A stretch of DNA of 64,000 nucleotides from Gammaproteobacteria bacterium (GTDB taxonomy: Bacteria; Pseudomonadota; Gammaproteobacteria; Pseudomonadales; Cellvibrionaceae). Below, piece after piece: positions 37,920-46,206 of the stretch (the first letter of the stretch is position 1; each line of letters starts with the position of its first letter). The notes beneath the pieces are model-generated. The model ran no database searches and had not been told where the DNA came from. It saw nothing but the letters and a program-made list of their open reading frames with translations. A program made the position numbers and the translations under genes. Location: NCBI GenBank assembly GCA_021151835.1, contig JAGKWO010000031.1, forward strand, positions 14,953 through 78,952, written 5' to 3'.

Positions 37920-38809
37920 GGGGCATGTACGAGCACATACATCCCGAATTCCGGCATGTGATGGCATTAAGTTCTGCGGAGAGAATTGAATTTATGGATT
38001 TTCCCCGCTGGGTGGGATATCCCACCGCGCAGAAAATCTTAGACACGCTCCAAGGTCTTATGCATAAACCTCAGCGATCAAGGATGCCAAATCTGCTTAT
38101 CGTGGGCGATCCTAATAATGGTAAAACGACAATCCTTGAACGTTTTGAAGAGCTGTGTGGGCAGGCGTATGTGGATGAAAATTCCGAACCCGTCAAGCCT
38201 CTTTTAGTCTGTCAATCGCCACCTTATGCAGATGAAAAAAGTTTTTACTGCGCCATTCTCCAACGGTTTTTCACTCCTTATAACGAACGGGATACGCCTA
38301 TTGCACTTAGAGCTCAAGTCTTACATTTGTGCAGAGCATGTAAAGTTCGAATGATTGCTTTTGACGAGATGCATTCGATGCTTACGGGCACAGCTTTGAA
38401 GCAGCGAGAAGTGATGAACGTCATTAAGTATTTATGTAATGAGCTAAAAATCCCTATCGTAGGTTTCGGTACGCGTGATGCGGTAAGAGTCTTACATCAC
38501 GATCCCCAGCATGCTAGCCGCTTCGACGTAGTGAAAGTTCCATTGTGGGATCTGGACAAAAACTTCCAACAGTTGTTAGCAAGTTTTGAAAAAATATTGC
38601 CCCTCCAAAAACCTTCAGATATCCATAGGCCAGAGCTATGTCGACTGATTCATACGATTTCCGAAGGTAACCTTGGCAACGTTCATCGGCTCCTAACCGA
38701 ATGCGCGCGCGAGGCTATTGAAACGGGTAAAGAAGCAATCGATAAATCACTTATCGAGAGTAAATCATGGTTACGTCCCACACGTGGCATCAGGGAGCAG
38801 TCCCTGTAG
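37916..38809 (+). CDS. tnsC: TnsC/TniB-like AAA+ regulator
   Basis: A 297-residue ATPase that links target selection to the transposase. Walker A is GDPNNGKT (residues 64-71), Walker B is IAFDEMHSM (near 150), and a sensor-type GFGTRDAVR follows near 183. The size is that of TniB rather than the longer Tn7 TnsC. Start overlaps the tnsB stop (ATGA); the 3' end overlaps tniQ by 43 bases. Confidence 0.92.
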   Translation: MRGMYEHIHPEFRHVMALSSAERIEFMDFPRWVGYPTAQKILDTLQGLMHKPQRSRMPNLLIVGDPNNGKTTILERFEELCGQAYVDENSEPVKPLLVCQSPPYADEKSFYCAILQRFFTPYNERDTPIALRAQVLHLCRACKVRMIAFDEMHSMLTGTALKQREVMNVIKYLCNELKIPIVGFGTRDAVRVLHHDPQHASRFDVVKVPLWDLDKNFQQLLASFEKILPLQKPSDIHRPELCRLIHTISEGNLGNVHRLLTECAREAIETGKEAIDKSLIESKSWLRPTRGIREQSL

Positions 38810-39879
38810 CGCCCACATGGCCTATTCCAGTTCCGTTACTTCCCGATGAGTTATTTTCATCGTGGTTGGTACGGGCGGCCCTATCGCATGGGTGTGATCC
38901 TCTGGTGCTAACGGGCTCCATTTGGCCCAAGTGGAGACTGTGGTGCACCGATTTTGATCGGGGCGTTCCCGATAATCGTTTGGCTAAGATTTCGCGGGTA
39001 GCAGGAATTAGTGAGCATTCGTTTAGCTCGACAAGTCTGCGAGCCATACTTACACACATTACTCCGCAAAACTTGGATGACTCTACTTGGCCGTGGTTGC
39101 TGGCTCTGGGGTCTCGCAATCGACATCGTCATGGAGGGGTTCAATATTGTCCTCTATGCCTAGCTTGCGATCGTGTTCCCTACTACCGAATGAATTGGCG
39201 GTTTGCTTGGCACACGATCTGTGCACAGCACAAAGTTGTTCTCAAGGACTCCTGCTATAAATGCGGTGCCCCTATTATTTTTCACATGCTCACAATCTCT
39301 AATCCTCATTTATATGAGTGCGCGAATTGCGGTTTTGATTTGAGGGCTGTGAATGTATCCGAGGCCCCGTCCGGAGCATTAACGCTTCAGTTATCAGCTG
39401 ACACGACTGTTTGCAAAAAGCAGGGAAATTACTCAGGTCAGTTAATGGCTGCCGTTGATTGGTTTCACTTGCTTAGCTATTTCATAGAAATCTTTCAAAT
39501 TACTTCCCGAAGCAAGAGCACCAAACTCGTGAAATTTTTAGAGAGCTTTGATATTTCAGCAGGCGATCTTTTCAAATCAAGCACAGGTTTACCCTTTGAA
39601 TTACTTTCGGTCGTGGATCGCATGCGTTATATGGATGCGGCGAATAAGCTGATAGCGTGCCATGTCAGCCATTTTTATGAATCAGCAAAGCTAACTCGGT
39701 TAAACAAATCCACCCTGTGCGGGCGTAATACAGTAGTGCCTGGAATTATTAGCCATTTAATCTGCGATTTGCCTGAGGTACGCCATCATGGACGTGAAAG
39801 AACTGCCAGTACCAAACTAATGCCCCGGTCACGATCGACCGTTAAAGCGATGATGGCGAGACTCTTTAGAAAACTATGA
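38767..39879 (+). CDS. tniQ: TniQ/TnsD-like target-site protein (TniD)
   Basis: A 370-residue TniQ-domain protein. The N-terminal PLLPDELFSSWLVRAA is the usual domain start; the zinc module YCPLCL ... HTICAQHKVVLKDSC ... KCGAP lies at about residues 125-180 and a second CANC pair follows. In the Tn7 family this protein recognises the attachment site; here that would be comM. At 370 residues it is longer than the TniQ of CRISPR-associated transposons and shorter than Tn7 TnsD. No Cas gene is nearby. Confidence 0.9.
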   Translation: MVTSHTWHQGAVPVAPTWPIPVPLLPDELFSSWLVRAALSHGCDPLVLTGSIWPKWRLWCTDFDRGVPDNRLAKISRVAGISEHSFSSTSLRAILTHITPQNLDDSTWPWLLALGSRNRHRHGGVQYCPLCLACDRVPYYRMNWRFAWHTICAQHKVVLKDSCYKCGAPIIFHMLTISNPHLYECANCGFDLRAVNVSEAPSGALTLQLSADTTVCKKQGNYSGQLMAAVDWFHLLSYFIEIFQITSRSKSTKLVKFLESFDISAGDLFKSSTGLPFELLSVVDRMRYMDAANKLIACHVSHFYESAKLTRLNKSTLCGRNTVVPGIISHLICDLPEVRHHGRERTASTKLMPRSRSTVKAMMARLFRKL

Positions 39880-39889
39880 GAGACGAATA

Positions 39890-41350
39890 TTGAGCGATAA
39901 CGACGTAAAGAAAACGTGTGACGAATGTGGTCGCGCAGTTGCAAAGATAAAACGGGTATTTAATGGCATTCGTTATTGCGCGGCATGCTATGAAAGGGTT
40001 TTTATTAAGAAACCTTGTGCCCAGTGTACCTTGCCATTTCGTCTGCCTAAAAATAATGACGCTGCCATCTGTGACAATTGTGAAAAGGCTAAACCATGTG
40101 TTCGTTGTGGTCGATCCAATTTGGTTATTGGAAAGATGACCGTCTATGGGCCTGTTTGTAACAGCTGTTCTGTTTATTTCAGGACACCACGCCCTTGCGG
40201 CATCTGCCAACGACCATCAATTCGCCTTAGTGAAGTCAGTCGACTTGGCATCAAAGTTCAGTTGTGCGAGCGCTGCGCGCGAAGTGATTACAGGTCGTGT
40301 GGGCGATGCGGCAGGCATCGGCTTTTAGTTGCGACTCAGAATGAGTTGGAAATTTGTAAAAAGTGTGCGACTCATGAAGACACTCTTTGTGGATCCTGCG
40401 GAATCGCCGTCCCTGCGGGTAGAGGCGCGCAATGTGAAAGGTGTTATTGGGAAAAAACGTTGAAGAATCGAATTGTATTAAACAAGTCAGCGTTTAGTAA
40501 TATCGTAATGGAACGAAATTTTGAACTTTTTGGAACGTGGTTGCTGCAGCGCATTGGGGCGCATAAAGCCGCCTTGACGATAAATAAATACGTGCCTTTT
40601 TATCAAGAGATAGAAAAAAAGTGGAATAAAATCCCATCTTATGAGTTTTTGTTAGAGGCGTTCGGACAGGAAAGTTTAAAAAAATTGAAGCCCGCTTTGG
40701 AGTGGATGAGTAGTCAGAAATTACTCTTGCTGAATGATGAGGCAAAACAACAAAATTTAGATGAACGCCTCATCGGAAAATATTTAGATAGCGTTCCCCA
40801 GGAATCACTTGCACGCGTGCCCCTTAATAGGTATCGGGATTACCTCCTTGGAAAAAAACAGGTCGGAAAAACAAGTGTTCGCTCAATCCGGCTCGCGTTA
40901 AGGCCAGCAGCTACTTTGCAAAAAATGGCCTATGAATCGGGACTCGAATTTCCTACACAAACGCAACTTGATACTTTCCTTGTTGAGCGTCCCGGACAGG
41001 AAGCGGCGATAACGGGCTTCATAAACTTCTTGATCAAGGAAAACGCATTGAATCTGGAATTGAGAGTAGACAGTAAAAAACACAAAGCACATCGTCGCAA
41101 ATTACTAGAAAAATCAATCGTAAATTTGATAATGAGTGGGCGCAAAGATGAAAGTGCATTGAAGAAATGGATAAAAATATCGCTAGAATATTTTCACGGA
41201 GTACCCCAATCGTTGGCCGCCAAATTATCTCATCAAACCACTGTGGAAAACGAAGATGGGTCATACACCATAAAAATTGGAGGTGAAGATTATTGGATTC
41301 CTGAAATCAATCAAACATCGACCTTACGCTCCATCAGCGGGCGAAGTTAG
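39890..41350 (+). CDS. six-zinc-ribbon protein, TniE-like accessory of comM transposons
   Basis: A 486-residue protein beginning with TTG (GAGAGA upstream) 10 bases after tniQ. Residues 8-190 contain twelve CxxC knuckles (CDEC, CAAC, CAQC, CDNC, CVRC, CNSC, CGIC, CERC, CGRC, CKKC, CGSC, CERC), making six tandem zinc ribbons with a repeat of about 30-35 residues. The remaining 300 residues are helical; a part near 310-345 (LNRYRDYLLGKKQVGKTSV) resembles the SAM-like N-terminal domain of tyrosine recombinases, but no catalytic Arg/His/Tyr set is evident. By position it equals TniE of Tn6022-type elements, whose role is not established. Probably DNA binding. Confidence 0.75.
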   Translation: MSDNDVKKTCDECGRAVAKIKRVFNGIRYCAACYERVFIKKPCAQCTLPFRLPKNNDAAICDNCEKAKPCVRCGRSNLVIGKMTVYGPVCNSCSVYFRTPRPCGICQRPSIRLSEVSRLGIKVQLCERCARSDYRSCGRCGRHRLLVATQNELEICKKCATHEDTLCGSCGIAVPAGRGAQCERCYWEKTLKNRIVLNKSAFSNIVMERNFELFGTWLLQRIGAHKAALTINKYVPFYQEIEKKWNKIPSYEFLLEAFGQESLKKLKPALEWMSSQKLLLLNDEAKQQNLDERLIGKYLDSVPQESLARVPLNRYRDYLLGKKQVGKTSVRSIRLALRPAATLQKMAYESGLEFPTQTQLDTFLVERPGQEAAITGFINFLIKENALNLELRVDSKKHKAHRRKLLEKSIVNLIMSGRKDESALKKWIKISLEYFHGVPQSLAAKLSHQTTVENEDGSYTIKIGGEDYWIPEINQTSTLRSISGRS

Positions 41351-41877
41351 ATAGGCCATAAATAATTGCTCATGTTCCATCTATCGCAATTTTATTAGGT
41401 ATAAGTGAGGACTCTGGTAGTGAGGACCTTGTGGTTTTGCTCAGGGATATCGCTGAATCCGGCAGAGATTGGAAGGGGAATAGCGAGGGCTATTCGCTTT
41501 AGGGGGCGAAGGATAAGGGCGCATACTGCAGAACCCGTTACAGCTGCCCTGTAAAAAGAAAAAGGCCGACTAGTGTCGCCCCCTTCAATAGACTGGCCGG
41601 GACCGCCTGCGGGACTATGCTCCAAACCAGACGGGCGACCATTTATTTCTGTGTAGGACTGAATACCCAAATGGACTACTGATGTGAGTTTACCATACTC
41701 GGCGAGGTTGGCTAATAGTACCTTGCTGGATTTGGTTTAAGACTTCTGATGCCGGTTTATCGACAGGTGGTAGAGCACTGGAACACGTTTTTGGCCAATT
41801 GTTGTGTCGTTTCAGTGGGGTTTGGTCACCAGTTGGGTCGCAGGCATTGGACAATGCGTGTCACCAGTTTTCCTAAC
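41351..41877. other. 527-base gap without a supported gene
   Basis: No convincing coding region. An open frame on the minus strand (41395-41670) has a segment (ALAIPLPISAGFS) faintly like the start of UmuD/LexA proteins, too short to call. TCACCAGTT occurs twice (41826 and 41858 region). No transposon right end was identified. Confidence 0.5.
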
Positions 41878-42657
41878 CTACTGATTTGCATAAAGCGCTG
41901 TGGACAACTTATGTGTCGTCCGCTGGCGGTATTCTTTTTCAGTTATAAGCGAGAGCAGAAGGTCGTCGAGAATTGCTGCTTCATCTTCTGTTAATTGAAA
42001 GCTAGGACAGTCTTCAATAAAGACGCACAGCTGTTCATGTTCATAATCAACTGTTTTTACTACTACTTGTTTGCCGTGCTTGCAGTAAACTGCCCCTCTG
42101 CTCGCCGGATGAAGTTGAACAGATAGATTTTCGATATCAGAGTAATCGAGGTTATATTTGTGCTCGTTAATCATTATTTCTAAAGTTTCTCCATGCCATT
42201 TGATAGGTTTGAAGCTTGCTTTAGTGCAACCGCCATTCAGTCGAAATGGCAGCAAAAGCTGATTCGCTGCCGAGTATCTGTCATACAGTTCTGCAACATC
42301 AGGCAAACTCGTATAATCAATATGGATTATCTTATTTCTAAAATTTCTGAGTTCATGTAATTCCTCAATATGGCTAAACCATTTGTGGTTTTCGGTATCA
42401 AAATCTCGCAAAGGGTTTATATTTTTTAATTCATTTATTAACTCAAATAAGCTTTTCTTATCGCCGTTTGTTTTTTTTAAAGAAATTCCTTCATAGTTTG
42501 CATAATCCTTTACTCTTTTTTCGAATAAAACAACTTCTAGTTTTAAGGCTTCAATAGACGGTTGCTCATAGCCAGGAAGATCAAGGATTGAATAACTGAA
42601 CTGCATCCCGATAATTTTTCTATCTCTCTTTAACCATTTCTTAATGAAATTTATCAA
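41878..42657 (-). CDS. uncharacterised cargo protein with HEPN-like motif
   Basis: A 259-residue protein without a recognised family. It starts with TTG at 42657, six bases from a strong GGAGGAG site, which supports that start. The segment ELRNFRNKIIHIDY (about residues 100-115) has the RNxxxH pattern seen in HEPN domains, a fold common in RNases of toxin-antitoxin and defence systems; a helix rich in charged residues precedes it. The C-terminal half looks like a separate alpha/beta domain. It stands alone, AT-rich, directly downstream of the transposition module. The HEPN call is by motif only. Confidence 0.5.
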   Translation of the reverse strand: MINFIKKWLKRDRKIIGMQFSYSILDLPGYEQPSIEALKLEVVLFEKRVKDYANYEGISLKKTNGDKKSLFELINELKNINPLRDFDTENHKWFSHIEELHELRNFRNKIIHIDYTSLPDVAELYDRYSAANQLLLPFRLNGGCTKASFKPIKWHGETLEIMINEHKYNLDYSDIENLSVQLHPASRGAVYCKHGKQVVVKTVDYEHEQLCVFIEDCPSFQLTEDEAAILDDLLLSLITEKEYRQRTTHKLSTALYANQ

Positions 42658-43097
42658 TTAAATCTCCTCCGATTTTGTAAAAAATTGATATAGGTTTTTA
42701 TGGGTTAACTAATTAATGTGGTGTGGAGTAAAGCAATTAAAAAATGCCTGCTGTACAAATTAATATCTGTAAGTCGCATCTTGTAACGATGAGTATAGAT
42801 ATATTAGGATTCAACTAAGTCACTTATGAGAATGAAGTGATATATATGATGAGTTGAGCACTGAGCTATCATCCCTACGTAACTTCACCTGTATCTTTGA
42901 GCGTGGAAATTATGCCTGATATTACTAACGAATTTGATGCTTTGCGAGTACGTATTTCCTCTCCTGAGAGCCGCAGAGCAGGTGACGTCCTTTTCTCTGT
43001 CGATCCTCCAGACTTGTCCGTTACATATTCACCAGATAATTTTGGTAGCCCTGAAGCTCAGTCTGGTTCCAATTCGAGCAGCACTATCTTTGAAAAG
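42658..43097. other. 440-base AT-rich gap, no supported gene
   Basis: The stretch holds the upstream region of the HEPN-like gene and then sequence that ends abruptly at the truncated IS21 gene. A 67-codon open frame (42897-43100) runs in the same frame into a TGA just before istB similarity begins, but its translation does not resemble IstB. It contains one AAGTCGCATC (42770) that recalls the transposon-end repeats; a single copy is not enough to call an end. Confidence 0.5.
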
Positions 43098-43745
43098 TGA
43101 CAATTGCGTGAAGTGCGTTCGGTAGCCTATCAGCTCAAGACAGCAAAATTCCCTGCCTATCGTGATCTGAGTGGCTTTGATTTTACGAGCAGCATGGCCA
43201 ATGAGGCGCTGATTCGGCAACTGTGTGCCGGGGACTTTATGGATAACGCACAGAATGTCGTGTTTGTCGGTGGCCCCGGTACGGGCAAAACCCACCTTGC
43301 CAGTGCCATCGGCATTCAAGCGATTGAACAGTTGCATCGTCGCGTTCGTTTCTTCTCGACCATTGAATTGGTGAATGCATTAGAGAAGGAAAAACAGCAA
43401 GGCAAAGCCGGGCAAATTGCATCACGGTTAATGCATACCGATTTAGTGATTTTGGATGAGATGGGCTATTTACCCTTCAGCCAAACCGGTGGTGCATTAT
43501 TGTTTCACTTGATGAGCAAGTTGTACGAATGCACCAGCATGATCATCACCACCAATCTCAGCTTTGCCGAATGGTCGAATGTGTTTGGTGATGCGAAGAT
43601 GACAACGGCATTGTTGGATCGAGTCACCCATCTCTGCCATATTGTTGAAACCGGCAATGACAGCTATCGTTTCAAAGAGAGTTCAAACCAACCGAAAAAG
43701 GAGAAAAAGACACCGACTTATCCACAGCCCAAACCCGTAAAATAA
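43098..43745 (+). pseudogene. istB: istB, N-terminally truncated IS21 helper ATPase
   Basis: About 215 residues match IstB from the QLREVRSVAYQLK segment to the end: Walker A GGPGTGKTHLA, Walker B LVILDEMGYLPF, TTNLSFAEW and the closing SYRFKESS. The first 70 or so residues of a normal IstB are missing and a TGA stands immediately before the similarity. Without istA and an intact start it should be inactive. Confidence 0.85.
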
Positions 43746-43807
43746 ACCATCCAGGGTGGGTCAATTTTCAATGCAAATGGTGGGTCAGTTTTAAGTGCAA
43801 ATCAACA
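43098..43807 (+). mobile_element. partial IS21-family element (right part)
   Basis: Only the 3' part of istB and the right end remain; istA is absent. After the istB stop, two similar blocks, GGGTGGGTCAATTTTCAATG and GGTGGGTCAGTTTTAAGTG, each followed by CAAAT, lie at 43754-43806. Repeated sites near the terminus are characteristic of IS21 ends. The right border is put near 43807, ending in CA. It abuts a tnsB fragment, into which it probably inserted. Confidence 0.72.
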
Positions 43808-43810
43808 AAG

Positions 43811-44110
43811 GGGCATCACATTGATGCCGAGTGGCTGATTTATGGGAAAATGCAAAAAATTCACATGGATAATGCGAATGAATTTAGAGGCAATATGCTC
43901 CAGAGAGCATGTGCTCAACACGATATTATTATAGAGCATCGCCCGAAAAGCATGCCCAATTACGGTCCCCGTGTTGAGCGTGCTTTCAGAACGTTCATGT
44001 CGAAAACGCATAGTCTTCCAGGAGCAACTTTCTCCAATGTTAAAGACAAGTTGCAGCCCGTGCTGAACGGCCAGTTGATGGGACCAGCGAAGTTCAGCAA
44101 CTTATTCAGG
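43811..44110 (+). pseudogene. second tnsB-like transposase, fragment
   Basis: About 90 residues correspond to the middle of a TnsB-type transposase: HIDAEWLIYGKMQKIHMDN, then EFRGNMLQRA, EHRPKSMPNYG, RVERAFRTF and HSLPGATFSN. The intact TnsB at 35991 has the same segments in the same order (VDAEWPVWGVMRTIHVDN, EYRPVKQPRYG, HIERML, HDLPGTTFS) but with many differences. It is therefore the remains of a different Tn7-family element. Both ends are lost, the left at the IS21 border. Confidence 0.78.
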
Positions 44111-44216
44111 ATATGTCGTTTGCAAACTTTGCCGTCGAAAGAGATCTAGTTTGGCAAAAATCAAAAGAGGTCAGGCTACTGAAGCTTTACGACAAAACAT
44201 GCAATAAGGATTATAA

Positions 44217-45038
44217 TTATTTAACACATTTCGTTACAATCATGGAGTCAGCCCACCAATAATTACAATCCTCTGGAGGAAACAGTGGGCTACATATACT
44301 GAATGATACCTCTTTAAAATATTTAAAGAGCGCCCTCTGGTGCCGTCGTGAAACAGAGTCAATTTCATTGGAATAATAGGTAAAAACACCACCATCCTTA
44401 AGATGTGACGCTGCAGCTTCAAAAAAATGTTCTGCAAAAGTTACACTATTACTAACATATTCCTCAAACTCTATTTCGGATAACGGGTAAGTATCAAAAA
44501 AAATTGCATCAAACAGTCCTAACTCTCCAATCACTTCTTGCCATTTCCCAAAAACCAACGAGACATCACATTTTGGATGATTTTTTTTCCATTTTTCGAA
44601 TTCCATTCGAACGTCTTCATTGCATTCTATGACTGTGTACGATTTAACCCCCATAGCTAACATGTACGACGCAGAAATTCCCATACCGAAACCAATCTCA
44701 AGAACATCCCCTTTTGTTTTGGTGGCTACTTTAGCCATTGCTTCCATATACGGACGCTCCCAGTCCTGCATTACTTGCTGGCCATCTATAATTAATTGAG
44801 TGTCGTCATATTTCGCTTGGCTTTTAACCCAATCTTCGAAAATTTCTTTTCGCTTTGACCCACTTACAAAACGCTTTGATACAGAGTCAAGGTGAACCAA
44901 GTCATCTGCCAATTCATCCATAGAGCGCGAAATTAGCCAATTCGCTTGTGACGCATCAGGCGTTTTTAAAAATTGCTCTGTTTTCAAATTCAAACTCAAG
45001 TCTAGGTCTTTGCGTCTTACTACTCTAGGGCCCAACAT
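44217..45038 (-). CDS. GAMT-like SAM-dependent methyltransferase
   Basis: A 273-residue class I methyltransferase. The SAM loop is VLEIGFGMGIS (112-122), the acidic ribose-binding residue is in VIECNED (137-142), and FDAIFFDTYPLSE (176-188), VMQDWERPYM (89-98) and DGGVFTYYSNE follow. These are the signature positions of guanidinoacetate N-methyltransferase and related guanidino/arginine methyltransferases. A perfect AGGAGG (complement at 45046-45051) precedes the ATG. Next to a peptide cluster it may methylate a guanidino group of a building block such as arginine; that is inference. An additional N-terminal region of about 80 residues is unassigned. Confidence 0.78.
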   Translation of the reverse strand: MLGPRVVRRKDLDLSLNLKTEQFLKTPDASQANWLISRSMDELADDLVHLDSVSKRFVSGSKRKEIFEDWVKSQAKYDDTQLIIDGQQVMQDWERPYMEAMAKVATKTKGDVLEIGFGMGISASYMLAMGVKSYTVIECNEDVRMEFEKWKKNHPKCDVSLVFGKWQEVIGELGLFDAIFFDTYPLSEIEFEEYVSNSVTFAEHFFEAAASHLKDGGVFTYYSNEIDSVSRRHQRALFKYFKEVSFSICSPLFPPEDCNYWWADSMIVTKCVK

Positions 45039-46206
45039 TTCGATTCCTCCTATCGTTTATTTAACTTTCCGAAAAAAATTTGCAATCAATCACTAATGGC
45101 GCACTAGGTACTGTTAAATAAATTTATTGTTTTGTTCCGCTAGTGTCCGGATAAAACTCCGCTCAACTCACTTACCGCGAAAGCCTGCGCGATATTGAAG
45201 CCTCCCTCGGCGCGCATTCTGCACAACGTTATCAGAAGCTGGGGGTATGGGTAAAGATTGATTGTAGCTATTTCAACTTCAGCACATCCGGCCAAAAATA
45301 ACTAAAAAATGTTTAACAGGCTTTTTCGTAAAATTTCAATTTTTCAACTGCAGCCTTCCGGCTTGTTTAATCTGTCGCCTCGGCGCTGCTAGTGTAAGGC
45401 CAGGCAGTGCCACGCTATTCGTACGCATTCCACGCTGCGCCATTTTATAAAATCGCAAAGAATCCCCTTGCGACGCGATTTTTTGCCTCAAACAGCGGGC
45501 GCACTTTTTGCCTGAAAACAAGTCAAAAACACTACGGACCAATACTTCTGCTGCGCATAATTTTCCGCTGTTTCCTGCATTGAGCATCAGGCGGGATAAC
45601 AAGGGCGTGGCTGTGTTTGGCCCGCTGGTACGTCGAGCGCCACCCAACACTGTCCCAGAGCGTAGCTCGCCAAATTAGGTTTATTGCCATGTTGATGATG
45701 TATTTTACTGCTTGGTATTTTTGCTGACTGGCTTAACACCAGGGGGGCGTCAATGACCAAGACAAATAATGTCATCATTAATTTGTGTAAGCGCCATTCG
45801 TGCAAGTGCACCAGCTTCGGCTGCGACCATTTATCTTTTTGCTAATATCTGTAATAAGTCGTCCAATATTTGTGTGTGTCAACAATGAGCCATGCTTGGG
45901 TTATAAATTCCGACGAGCTGAGCATGGCACCGATTAATAGTTCTAAACAGGTTCGAACAATTCTTGGGAGTAGACTTTGCCCCAAAATTGCTATCTAATT
46001 ACATAGTGAACTTTAGATGGTGGTACACTCTTTAGTGATCATCGCTCCTCCAGAAATTCGTCAAAAAAATCCGGAAGTTGCACTGACTACAGGCTTTCCA
46101 ATCTATAGGGATGTATCTAGTTATGCCCAGTTTTAAACTAGTGCCCATTTTTATCCCATCATTTAATTTGAAGCCTAAAATATAAACTCATCAAAAGGTT
46201 TTATCT
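45039..46206. other. 1.17-kb gap with transposase remnant, no intact gene
   Basis: The gap contains an IS4-type remnant near 45164 (listed separately) and then a more GC-rich patch (about 45330-45840) with two overlapping open frames on the minus strand (45336-45650 and 45587-45811). Their translations are rich in Cys, Arg and Ser and match no family I know, so they are not called. The last 300 bases are AT-rich and lead to the FGE-like gene, with AAAAGG nine bases before its ATG. Confidence 0.5.
45164..45245 (+). pseudogene. IS4-family transposase remnant
   Basis: About 27 codons read QLTYRESLRDIEASLGAHS and AQRYQKLG, matching the well-known LSYRESLRDIE... segment near the N-terminus of IS4-family transposases with a DUF4372 start. 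Nothing else of the gene is recognisable on either side. Confidence 0.65.

Larger units (their letters stand above)
35195..41350 (+). mobile_element. Tn7-like (AbaR/Tn6022-type) transposon, left end and transposition module
   Basis: The element interrupts comM and carries tnsA, tnsB, tnsC, tniQ and a zinc-ribbon gene in one direction. The left terminus most likely begins TGTGAC at 35195, where the match to ComM stops; GCCTC at 35190-35194 would be the 5-base target duplication. The comM site and the five-gene order match the tniCABDE transposons known from Acinetobacter resistance islands. The right end is not seen, so the element may extend to or beyond 64000. Confidence 0.82.

Noticed and set aside
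41395..41670. Minus-strand frame with a UmuD/LexA-like start (PISAGFS)
   Set aside because: Only about seven residues agree and the following catalytic region is missing.
41820..42790. Transposon right end (GTCGCA-like blocks near 41836 and 42771)
   Set aside because: The copies are single, poorly matched and not followed by comM sequence or the expected target duplication.
42897..43100. 67-codon frame directly before istB
   Set aside because: It is in frame with istB but its translation does not resemble the N-terminus of IstB or any known protein; likely junction sequence.
35195..45000. CRISPR-associated transposon (CAST)
   Set aside because: TniQ and TnsC sizes invited the idea, but no Cas gene or repeat-spacer array was seen anywhere in the window, and insertion into comM is explained by a TnsD-like protein.
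45336..45811. Two overlapping minus-strand open frames in a GC-richer patch
   Set aside because: They have no clear ribosome-binding site or known domain, and overlap each other out of frame. The composition suggests a non-coding or repeated element rather than genes.
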